From Temnothorax longispinosus (lineage: Eukaryota > Arthropoda > Insecta > Hymenoptera > Formicidae): a stretch of DNA of 64,000 bases. The stretch is from positions 19,224,620 through 19,288,619 of the forward strand of contig NC_092366.1 in assembly GCF_030848805.1 (NCBI RefSeq), given 5' to 3'. A model generated the notes under the pieces. That model was not told where the DNA came from. It was given only the letters and a program-made list of their open reading frames with translations, and did no database searches. The position numbers were made by a program, and so were the translations under genes. Below are positions 40,143 to 51,759 of this stretch, piece after piece. Within the stretch, counting starts at the first letter, position 1; every line of letters begins with the position of its first letter.

Positions 40143-43100
40143 TTACACCGGTGGCAAATATTCGTTACCCGCTGGTAAGTTACTCTTTCGATAATCGTAA
40201 CCGTCATCGCTCGAATCTATATCAGGCTCGGATGGATGCATAGTTTGTTTCAGCCAGGTGATGTCGATAGGTGTGAATGTCGCCACCTAAGATAAGCACC
40301 AAAGAATCCGTAAATGTCATATAAGATCGATAAATATATCTTATATTTAACGCGTCAACATAAAAATCAAGGATTAAATAAAGCGAATCACAAACGAAGC
40401 ATATACTAAATGTTATTTGAGAAATGACGAGTCTTTTGTATAATCTCTATGAAATAATGCAATACAATTATAATTTAATGTAATTTTTGAAAACAAAGTT
40501 GCAAAATATCTCATTATTATCGAAGTTATTTTAACGTAATGAGATGTATTGTCAAAACTTATATGGCCATGAAATTAGTTTTGTACCTGATTTGTGGGCA
40601 AACATCCGGTGTCCTGACTGTAAATCCCAGCGATATGGTAGGCTCCATTGCCGTCGTAACAAGCCATTGGAGAACCGACATCGGCCTGGCACATGTTGTT
40701 GCCTTCGTGCGCTTTGCCGCAAATTATATTATGCGCGATATTGATATGGGAGTCCGCATCCAAGACACGATTTTGACAGACGTCACGCGACAAGAGATCC
40801 ACGTCGATCATATGCATGATGGCACCAGCGTAATGAGCTATAAAATCATACATTTACGTATTTTTGTATATTTATTCAATTCTATCTCTTTATCAAGCAT
40901 CTTTATAGTTTCTTGAGCGGTGAAAACCTGGAAACACGATACGCTACCTTGCAATATCGACTTGCCCCATCCTGTCACGATACATCGTGAAGTTTCTTGC
41001 ATTTGATAGTTGTCGGGAAGACATAGCGTGTTGATATGTAAATTAAATGTCGCGGGATGTTCCAAGAGCAACATAGCGGTATCGTTGCTGGGCGATCCCT
41101 CCACGTATCCAGGATGATACTTGATCGTTTGTACATTGATGATCTGGAACGGCAGCGGCTCCTCGTGTTCAAGTTCGTAGCCCAATTTCCATTCCCCGAG
41201 TTTCACGGACAGTTCACTTGGTGGGAGTCTGAGGGAATTCAAATGCTTTTAATTGCTTAATCAATAAAAAGATTGAATCTGAAGGGCAGACGCATCCATC
41301 TGACAAGCAAGAAAATAAGGTTTTCTTGAAGGATGCAATGTTTCTCGATTCTGCCTTTCTGCTAAGTTCGCTCTATACGATTTATATTTCACGGCAAAAT
41401 TCTATTTATAATTTTATATGTAAATTTATAGAAAACATTCAAAGAATCAAATGCGCACATATCAAAATCAACGCACACTCTAAAGAGATAAGAAATTCTT
41501 AATAATAAAATTTTATCTCAAATTTTGCGAATTAATAAATTGTCTAGCCTATATGTGTATATGTTTATGTTCTTCTCAGTTTACAATTGAGAATTACAAT
41601 ACTAATAAATCGTTAAAAATTGGAGTTACCTATTTACGCAACTGGCAGATGTTAGAACGATGTCTGACGATATCAACGCGCCGGAACACAAAATCTTACG
41701 TTCTTCCGACCACAAGACCATCGCTTGCCAAGGAATCTCTCCGAATGCCGCGTCGGTATCTCTGAAGCCGGTCGGGCGTTGTCCCTTTTAACGTATAGAA
41801 ATACAAATAAAATTTCTAATTGCATATAACAAAATCTTTAACTACTCGATATTCTTATTATTACATTAAATACCACAGTTCACAAACGCCTCTAAGCCAT
41901 AATCACTTCCGCGGAAGCGCGATACCAAGTCAAGAGTAATTTTACTGAGATACTTACGTAGTTTCTCACTCCACACGGGTTGTTGGGCAATTGCAATTCC
42001 GGCACGATGGGAAGAGAATTTTGATCGCTTGAAATAGGGTCGTACGGGTTTTCGATGAACGGTACGGGAGTGCTGACCGGAGGCGCTATCGGAACTTGGG
42101 TTGAGATCGGTAGCACGCGTTGCGGGATCGCGTCAGAATCGTCCGGTACCAGGGGCACGACGTTCGTAGGCTGCAGCTGCTCGTGAACGGGTGGCTTGAC
42201 CGGTGGCTTGGGAATCGTCTTGATGGGTGGTTGCGTGACCGGCTTCGGAGGTCGCACTTTCGCGATATTCAAGAACGTCGGGAAGCCCTGCTCGTCGAAG
42301 CCGCCGGTATAATTGGCCGGGAGATTGCCTGTCGGCCACGGGTCCACGTAGTTCGGATCGCGGCAACACTTACCGGCCGCCCCGGTCTTGGAGATCCTGC
42401 AGCTCTGCGAAACGAAGAATTCGTAATTATGCGATTCAATTGTTCTATTTTTTTTCAATCAAACAATTTATCTTTATTTGACTAAGTGGGACATTTCTAT
42501 CGTTGACAGAACATCATTACAAACTATGGATAATCTAAAACGCGTGTAATTGTAATATCAACAAGCAAGCGCTTCTAATAATTCCCGTTCGATAAGTAAA
42601 ACATCTTCTGGCTCAAGTGTCTCTTATGCTACTTACGCTCAACGGAACACGTCGAAGGAGCTGTTTGCTGGTAAGTACAACTGGTTCCGGGGTAATCATT
42701 CCCTCTAACGTACAGTACTGCTCTTCTACGCAGAGCAGGGCGGCCGCACATCCCATGTGAACCGTGAATTGGAAGACCGCGGGATTAGAGTTTGCGGAGG
42801 CCGGTTTCAACGGAGAGAAGACTGGCTCGCTAGCACTAGTATCGCCTGCAATGATAATTCATATTAATACGTATATTACATGTAGGAACGTAACAAAACA
42901 ATTTTCTCCAAATTATTTATATAATATTTTAATAGAGGTCCTAATAAAAAAGATCGTGGAAAATGAAGAGATATTGAAGAAGAAGTCGATGTGTCGTCGC
43001 ATACCTGTTTGATACTGCTCTTGTTGATTCGTACCGGCAGGTATCTGATTGTAATCGATTGGCAACTCTTCGGCCGGCTTTGTATCGTCGCGAGGCTGAT

Positions 43101-44283
43101 TAGCGGGCTCGATCTCGTAACCATTGTCCGATGGTGATTGCAGTTCAGCGTCGTTTCCTAACGGAGGTTTCAGTTCGGTTACGTCCGCCTGATTATTTTC
43201 CCCGTAAGGAACGTACTTCTCATCGTTTTCTAGAGTGGGTTCCGGGTACTGATTATCCTTCAGCACCGTATTAATTTGATCGTTATCATACGGTGAATTA
43301 TCCAAATCGTATCGCACGGTACAACATACTTCATGGCTGAGCTTGCACTCTTGCACCTGCGTGCAAATATTAGAAGATTATTAAGTCTGAATTGCGAAAT
43401 GTTAAGCTCGATTAATACTAAAATACGAATGCGGGATGACATCGTTAGTAGCGACAAGAAATAATGAAAAAAGACCGTCTCACCTGTCCTGGTCGAATAA
43501 AGCCTTGCTTCAAGGGATGCACGTATCCACCGATACACAGACTTTTAGCCACGCAAACTTTATTTTTACCGTTGCAACTGATAGTGAAGCCGTCCACGGC
43601 ACTAGGGTAAGGCTGCAGCGTTTGATCAGGCTGATATGCGTAGTCGGGATTAAGTTGCTTCTGTGATTCTGACGGAGCACGCGTTTCGTATCCTTCAAAC
43701 GTATCTGCAACAATCGCGGTATGACGGTATAACGAGCTGTTTTTCTTATTAAGTAAGCGAAGTATAACGTCTTACTTTGCTGCGACTGATCCCAATCAAA
43801 TTGCGCTTGACCAATTTGTTCCGGGACAATATTCTCTTTGTAGATAGGGTAGACGTTGTTTTGAGCTTGGGAAAGACGATCGTCACCGTACCAGACAAGC
43901 TTGTCTTCTGAAATGCGGCATAATTGAAGACAATCGCCGACTTGTTTGAGAAATTACTTTGTATTTTCTTTCATCAATTTTTATACACTTGATTACGGAA
44001 CAAAGAACTTACAATTAGTAATATAGAAAGAAACGAGATAGTTTCTCGGACTTGATATTTCTCATAGAAAATTGGTAATTAATAATTAAGAAACAATACA
44101 AAATCTATTTTTATACACTTTCGGTAGATCGGAAAAAAAGATAAAATATACATCGAATTCCCTGTCTGTATTCTATATATACTCACGTGTCTGCAATTGA
44201 GGTGGTAATTCTCCATAGGGAAGTCCACGTGTATGCGTAGCTAACGCTACTATAATTAGTAGCATTTCTAGCGGTGGCCTCAT
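40143..44283 (-). CDS. scaf: Secreted CLIP-domain serine protease homologue, scarface-like (catalytically dead)
   Basis: Exons: 44187-44283, 43776-43907, 43484-43704, 43005-43356, 42637-42845, 41958-42404, 41630-41784, 40948-41228, 40587-40837, 40143-40286; 762 aa, all phases agree. A signal peptide covers ~1-20. Two CLIP-like cysteine knots follow: C120/C127/C133/C154/C161/C162 and C300/C306/C312/C339/C350/C351, the second ending GKCCRDPNYVDPWP. A Pro-rich linker runs from ~370 to 478, then CGVRNY and a chymotrypsin-like domain from ~500. The catalytic His site reads TSASC (Ser534 for His), Asp587 is present (NDTAM), and the Ser site reads CQADVGSPMAC (Val685 for Ser), so it should not cleave peptides. 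The GEW...EEPLPFQ segment fits Drosophila scarface, a secreted JNK-pathway feedback regulator in epithelia. The alternative is a phenoloxidase-activating-factor-2-like homologue. The ATG is preceded 9 bp upstream by a ttccag acceptor, so a non-coding first exon lies further right. Confidence 0.88.
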
Positions 44284-46143
44284 CGTGGAAATCTGGAAGA
44301 GAGCAAAGAAAAACAACATTGACTAATAATCTCGAGTTTTGTATAATATAATATAATTTCGCTCGCATAATTATAAACAGAGATTCCATTAACATCAGGT
44401 ACATGTTTCGCACGACGTCTACGAAGAAAAAAAGAAAAAGAAAAAAAGGAAAGATTTTTAAACACCTCTCGCGGCGATGGCCGCGACTGGTTCTTCTCGC
44501 ATATCACATATAAACGAGATGTAAAAGTTGTGCAAACTTTTGCAATAATGCTTTGCGCTTTTTTTGCTTTTCTCGACACGCAAGCGGCGCGATGAATTAT
44601 TTTAAGACCGAGAAGAATGATAGTGCGTGAAGGTATTATATTAAAATTTTATTACACTGCCGCTTTAGCCCGTTTTAGCAACCACTGACCTGAATGTGAG
44701 GAACGGAGCGAAACGGCACCAGGATACCTTCTAGCGGAAGATCGCGTCGGGGGATCGTGGCTATAGAAGTTGCATGCTTCTACAGACGATAAACAAGTGG
44801 GAACAAGACTTCTCGTAGGAGTAATTCATTCATGGCATATCCGTGATCTTCGGCGAGACACCGGTGAGATATAAATTTACGCGGGGAAAGATTAAGTATT
44901 GCAAGTGCGCATAGTTTTTTTTTCTTTTTTCTTTTTTTTTTGCGCATATTTGCACATTTATAATGATCGATACCACCGAAAGAAGATCTGGGGCCTGAGA
45001 TCTTACGCGAGAAATCATTTAAATGTAACGGCTTCCTTTCCTCTTAATATTTCAGGTTTTTAATGAGAACTCCGTTTCTCCAGTTGGAAGTTAATGACCG
45101 AGCCGCAAGATCTGCGTTTTGCGATGCGTGAACCTACAACTAATACATAATTCTAATAATAACAATAATAATAATAATAACAAGTAATCTAAATGTCGCG
45201 CCGATGCTATCTCACAATCAGTATCTCTGTGTCACGTGCATCACAATACGTGCAGACAGTCACGAACGATATTCATGTATCGTATAAACGCATATGTCGC
45301 ATATGCAAACATCTCAAAATAATTATTCACAAATGACATTAGGTTCGTCACGAAATCTGTAGCTGAATAGCGAGATATGATTTTCGATACCACCTTGTAT
45401 GTTATTTCTAATATTGCGTAAGCACGTGGGATGGACAGATGATATCAATGGCGAGGCGTATGAATAGAGAAACACTTTCATACTCGCCTTTCAGTATCGC
45501 CTGGTATTTTCTAACGATGAAATAATCGCGTTCAAGGATCTTCACGCGATCTTTTTGTTATTTGCTTATTTATATGAAAATTATGCACGCGGTATGCCCA
45601 AACCGCGTGTATCGTACGGAATATCGACCCTGATTTACATGCCTGTCGCATGTAGGTGCTAACACATCCTCCTATCAATGATGTCATCCTACTGGATTAG
45701 GTCAGGTCAGGGTCATAGTCGACAAACGAAATGCCTGTTATATGGCAATGTGAAAACCCAATTCTAGTTAATAAATGTCAAATTTTCTTCATTAATTCTA
45801 TTTAACTAACCGAACGATCGAAATCTCAAATCTCTTCTATTATACGACAATAGTATAATACACTTCTTCTAAAAACTTGCGAGAATCTTAATCCAAACCT
45901 AAGATTCTCTCTCTCATCAATTTCAACGTTAATTCTAATTAAAGGAAGAGACGAAGAGGATCTCGAATTTGCGATTAGACCCAATGCTTCAATCGTGGAA
46001 GATAACGTTATATACTGTCACTGACAAGTTACACGTAAAACGAACGTATAATGTTTAGAGATGTCGACAAAGGTTGATTGATATGTATGTGACGTGTGTT
46101 ACCGGATTGTGCGAACACATCTATCTGTCGCGATCAAATTTTA

Positions 46144-46150
46144 TGAGTCA
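46144..46150. promoter_or_regulatory. AP-1 consensus TGAGTCA upstream of scarface-like gene
   Basis: A perfect 7-bp TGAGTCA lies 1.86 kb upstream of the start codon. Drosophila scarface is a JNK/AP-1 target. One such site per ~8 kb is expected by chance, so this is weak. Confidence 0.25.
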
Positions 46151-49100
46151 TTCTCGCGTGCATCTCGTCGCAAAAAAAGTCGTCGTGGAATTTAGAATCC
46201 ACGAAAGAGACGACGCGATGAACTCATTAGGGATTTCCCCCAGTCCCGTACGTTTCCGATGATCTAAGGATTTGCTTTGCAATTCAACGCGTCAACGATT
46301 TGCGTGAGAGTGACTCGCGCTCAAATTACACGCTGTCCGTGCCTAACATTATACCGTAAAAAATTCAATACGACACGCTTGTCAAATATGTTAAGTTTAT
46401 GCGATGTGTGTGTGTGTGTGTGTGTTGTGTGTTTCCTTTGAGATAACTTCCAGAGTTACAATGCCGTAAAAAATGCCTTTTCGTGGGAAACGGAATTGAG
46501 AGAGAATCACTTGGGTGAAATCAAATTCCTTTAGTCATCGATATCAGTAATTAATTTTAAAAATGTTTGAATCGCTTTCTACTCCTTTTCACTTTCTATT
46601 AGAAAAATAAGTTTTTCAACTCCCACTATAGAACAAAGCGTAGTGTTACTACGCGGCAAGTGTGGAATAGAAAGAGATTCATTTTTAGATATATCTAATA
46701 TTTATCAAGAAATTAAATGGTTTAGTATTGATTGTCTTAATAATAAGTTTGAAACAAATCTTCTATTATTGTAAGTATTAAAAAAAATACAATAAGATTA
46801 ATATATTTTCTAACAATTCGAATATTATATAGAAAGGACCTCTATTAAAACTTTACGCGCAACCCTTTAACGCACAAATTAAATTTCATGAAAATTTAAG
46901 ATGACACATAACGTGGGCGAAATATCTTTATACGTCTTCCGGTCCGTTTCATAAATGTTTATTAGATTTTATTATTTGCAACATTTTTCGCTATTAAAAA
47001 AACTCGAATAATCCAGATGTTTGTAATTTTTTTTCTCCAGGCTTTCGCGACGTCTCGCAACAGGAATCTTTGCTTTCCACTTTCGAACCTAAGGTACCGC
47101 TTCCCGGTTGTTAAGGCGGCGATAAAAATAATAACGCCGATCGCGAAGGATTAACGGCGCCGGGAGAAAGTGCGAGGTATAGCCGAAACACCGAAAATTC
47201 CCGGGGCGTTCGATTTCCATGATAAGCGCCACCGGTGGACACCGGTAGGGACGGACCGTCAAATATTATTTTGCAAATGTATCCTCGTATCGCGCACTTT
47301 CACGTATACATTAGTGCTACTACTTTCTCTTTCATTGAATTACACATATTACCCGAGTCCGAGTATCGCACAAATCAGACTTGTCGAATTTCGTGCGTAA
47401 TCCGGCGACCGTCCGGCGCGGCGGTGTCCTAATGATTCGTGTATGGATTCGAATTGAAATTAAGATCCGGGTACGAGCTCTCTCGTACGTATACATATCT
47501 CTTCGTTTAGCACGGAAACCATTTGAAAATTCTTTTTTCTTTTTCCTCTCTTCTTCCCCTACCCCTCCTCCTACTCTCTTTCTCACTCTCTCCCTCTTTC
47601 CTTTCTGTTACGGCACACGAAAGCGCATAAATAATCCGCTGATTTTGACGCATTTCATCGAACGTTTTTGTAATGTGGGTGTAATATGCATACAGCGTAA
47701 ATACTTAAATATTCACGTCCTCATTAATAACACCAACCGCGCCGATCGAATAGCTGCCAAGTAGAAACTTACTTTCGATTTGTCAATCAATAAGTACTTT
47801 CACCGATATACCCGTCATCTTGCTATACATATACATAATTAATACAGCCACATAATTAACAGTCGGATATTGATTTGGTTATTTTCTTACGAACATTTAC
47901 AGCATTACTTATTCAGCTTCAGAAAGAGAGTAACTTATTCCAGGTAATAAAATGCACACATATTCAAATAATTCTATACGTGTGATAAAAAAAAAGGAAT
48001 AGTCTACTGACCTCTATAATTGTAAGTAATTACTCCATAAAAAGTTGCCTCCAGTTCTAATTGCTAGTTTAATTAGAATTTTATGTCCTTAATTTTTCAA
48101 CGTCTAGTATATTAGCAAGATTTCCCAATTGTTGCGCGTGTTGCTGCATTTAACGTCCAATAGCTAAAGCTGCAGATCTAAAGCTCTATTAATCTTTGAA
48201 TGCTCCCTGTTTCTACACTGTGACATTTATAATTATTCTTTTAAGTATATATTATATTTATACTCATAGGAAAACGGGCCAAGAGAGTAGACTTTAACGT
48301 GTTCTCGTAAATGGTATAATCGTTTTACGTCGCTATCTAAGTTTCAATAATTTTAAATAAAAGCTCTATCGACCAGAAGGTAACTTAAAAAAAAAATTAA
48401 AAAATATATATATATCTATATGTATATATATAAGCTTTCTCAGCCGAGCCTTTCGATCTATTGGGTGAAATGTCAGCGCGATGCGCCTGATATTTTGACT
48501 AGCGCCTCATCAATCAAATTCGAATAAAGGGATATCTCTTCTTTTTTCGTAGCGATTAACAAATAGGCGTCTAATGAAGCTATAGTCTGCCCCTCGTTGC
48601 GTCAGAGCGAATACTTTGGATTAATGGTACGCCGAAGGAAAAAATATCGGTCGCGAGTATTGTTCGGTTTCCCTGTCCGGTTACTCGTCTATAGTACTAT
48701 GCGGACATATAATGTTTCTGGGTCGTTTGAATTCCAGGCCGTACGTGCACCTCGCAAAAAAAAAGAAATAAATAAAAAGAAGCGATCCTGTGGCATTCAT
48801 CGATCTAACTTTCCAAAACGCTTGTCTGATAGCGCGATAGCTCTGTTCGGTAACGACGTTATCCCTCGATCTCGTATCGCGATCTCCTGTAGGTGAAATT
48901 CGGCGACAGCCAAGATGATATGATACGCGCAATTGAAAATGCAAAGCACATAAGAAAAAATAAAATACCGCATTCTTTTCTTCACTTTTTTTGTGCAGGA
49001 AATGTCTAAATGTCTAATTGCAGTTCTTTATATTCCCACTCTATCGAATTGCGCCAGCAGCAACCGACGTAAATCTCAAATCTCCTTGTTTGATATTATA

Positions 49101-49211
49101 AAATCGGCAATTTTACACCGAGATTATCATTTAAAAAATCAAGGTGAAGATACATATCAGCCTTAGTTCTGACCAATTCATAGTTCTTATTATACCTAGC
49201 TAGATTATTAT

Positions 49212-49259
49212 ACTAGATATATACTATACTAGATATATACTATACTAGATATATACTAG
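49212..49259. repeat. 16-bp tandem repeat x3
   Basis: Three copies of ACTAGATATATACTAT, the last with its final two bases changed. Confidence 0.9.
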
Positions 49260-51691
49260 AATATAATCATATATTCCGGTGTAAAATCACCATTCCATAA
49301 TTATCTTTATCACGGTCTTTGGTAAAAAAAAAATTTGCTTACGATCGTTACGTAATACATTTTACAATAACGATCCTTCCGCCCGTCGAAAGGCGACATC
49401 ACGGAACCCGCGGGAGAGAAATTAAAAATCGGGCGGGCATCACTTCCCGGAAACTCGGACGTTCTCCTCTCACGCCGGAGAATTTGACCTCCTATTACTC
49501 TCGCCCAGTATGCATTTTACTTTTGGGAAAGTTCCTGTCGTGGCCGAACGGCTGGCGCGGCGTACGAGAGCGTGTGGGACCCTCGCGGCTGTTTCGGTCC
49601 GCTGGAAAGGAGCAAGGTCGCTAAATAATAAGGCGTCTCTCTGATGTCATCCACGCGTGAATTATGAAATCCGTCTTTGCTTGCGCGTCGGCGATTATCA
49701 GGATCGAGATATTGTTCCCGCGTGTCGTTGCGGCCGACCGTATAAAAGATGTTCCTCCTTTTAGCCATGAGCGTTGAAGGGGGGGCCTAAATAAGAACCG
49801 TATTTCAACATTGAGATCTTAATATCTATAGAATTATTCGCCGGCAAAAATCATAAAGTCCTAAAAGAAAATGAATTATGAGAGAAAAAGGAAAGCCAGT
49901 CCGCATGTAGAAACGTTATTTATATAAAATTGGTATACTCGATGGAAAAAATATTACGAAATAATTCCATGATAGTTGAAGATTCTTCATCGCGAGAGTA
50001 ATAAAAATATTTCAATATATAAATTTATTGATAGATTTCTCTCCTTAATTCGGTAAATTACATCACTCGGTCTATACTTGGTATAAAAAATAAATAAAGC
50101 TCTCGATTTATCTTCAAAAAAGAGGAACATCAATCCGGTATAATGCAAAGACGAAGCGAGGGTGGGCGTGCCTTGATCGAATCGTCGTCGAGTCTCCTCT
50201 AGCTTTTCACTCGATTAAACTGATCGACCTCATAATTAAGTTAACTTTCGCCAGTTATTTGCATTCCACGATTCGATGGCGGGCCACAATCCCGTCAGGC
50301 CCGGTCCACCCGCGAAATGTAAAACGAGAAAGCAATCAAGGATGGCCGCGTCCCTGTCGATTGGTCCCCGCGTGTGCGTGCCCGTCTCTCTCCGGGTCCG
50401 GCTCAATTATATCTCCGCGTGGCGTCGGCGCGATCCCCAGGAATATACCGGGCTTACGAAATATCGAACGCATCCGTGACACTGTCCGATGATGCCTTGG
50501 CGCCGCGCCAAAGCTCGTCAAGATTACATAAACAAGTCGGAGAGTTCAAAGGTCTGGATTCTTCGGCGGCGCGACGCGACGCGACGCGACGTCACGTTGC
50601 TTTCGCGCATCTTTTGGGACACCCCGACAATCTACCTCATCGCTTAATTCCATTTATGATTCTCGATACTGACAGATGTAACAGCAACGAGGCTGTTCTG
50701 ACAATTATATGCTAAGATAATTTACATTTGATCGCTCGCAATCAAACTTAGCTTCTAATCAATTGTTGTATAGAACAACGGTACGATATACCGACAATAT
50801 ACGAGTGTCATTTAGTGAGAACAAGCGTTACATTTTTTCCTTAATTAACCGAGCGAGAGAGCAAGTAAAGCGACAGATCTCAGATCCGTGTGTGAGTGTG
50901 TGTGTGTAAAGTCTGCCGATTTTAAATGACCACGGCTACTGCTCCGTAAGCGTGTTAGCGAGTAGAGTGAACTGACTCCAAAGAAATCGGCCAGCGTCAG
51001 TCTCATTTTTACCCGACACTTTCACGCGTTACCAATATCTTCTCGCGTGCGAGGATGATGATGTAACAGAATCCTGTTCTGGATCGCGATAATAGATCGA
51101 TTAGTTATTCCATCTCTTCGCATTTCTCCACGGAATTTTAACGCGCGGATAGAACCGGAAAAAATTGGTGTTCCCAGGCGTCCTTCCCTTCGCTTGAAAC
51201 TGTAACTGATCGGGCCTTAGACTTGTCATCTTGGTGATATTTGAATATGAATATTCTCGTCGGTTTTCGCCATAACTCGTATTTCCACGCATTAACCTTC
51301 TGCGTATCCCCGTGACATGGATTCTATTCACAGTCCCAAGGCGCGTTGCGCCATCCCGAGCAAGATGGGCAAAGGTGATGCGTAGATTCGTAGCAGAGCG
51401 ACCCGTGCGTCGTAAAATGTCCGTCCGAATATTATATGAGAATGTTTTCATCTTGCAAGAGAAATCGGTAATTACGTTTACTAACGAAATCAAGTCGCCA
51501 TTGACCCCTTTCGGACCACAGATGCTGTTTGACACGCGTGAGGCTTAATATTTCGCATATTTAACATTTAATATTTCATTAATGAAATGACCCTACCGGG
51601 GTCAAAACACCTGGGTACTTCCCTACCACTGCTATACAAATTTGCAAAAAGACAAGACTCTCTTTTTCAGAGAGAATGTAAATTGCATCTG

Positions 51692-51703
51692 ATAATTCAG
51701 TTT

Positions 51704-51747
<44 letters not shown>

Positions 51748-51759
51748 AAACTGAATTAT
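51692..51759. repeat. AT-rich palindrome
   Basis: ATAATTCAGTTTATACAT on the left is matched inverted by atgtataaactgaattat on the right around an (AT)n core, so the two unique flanks make a perfect cruciform-capable stem. Confidence 0.9.

Noticed and set aside
42120..42485. 121-codon plus-strand frame opposite scarface-like exon 6
   Set aside because: Antisense shadow of the Pro-rich linker, whose minus-strand frame has matching splice phases and CLIP homology.
51101..51535. 144-codon minus-strand open frame
   Set aside because: No recognisable domain, no splice partners and no similar neighbour; length is within chance for this region. Listed only as unsupported.
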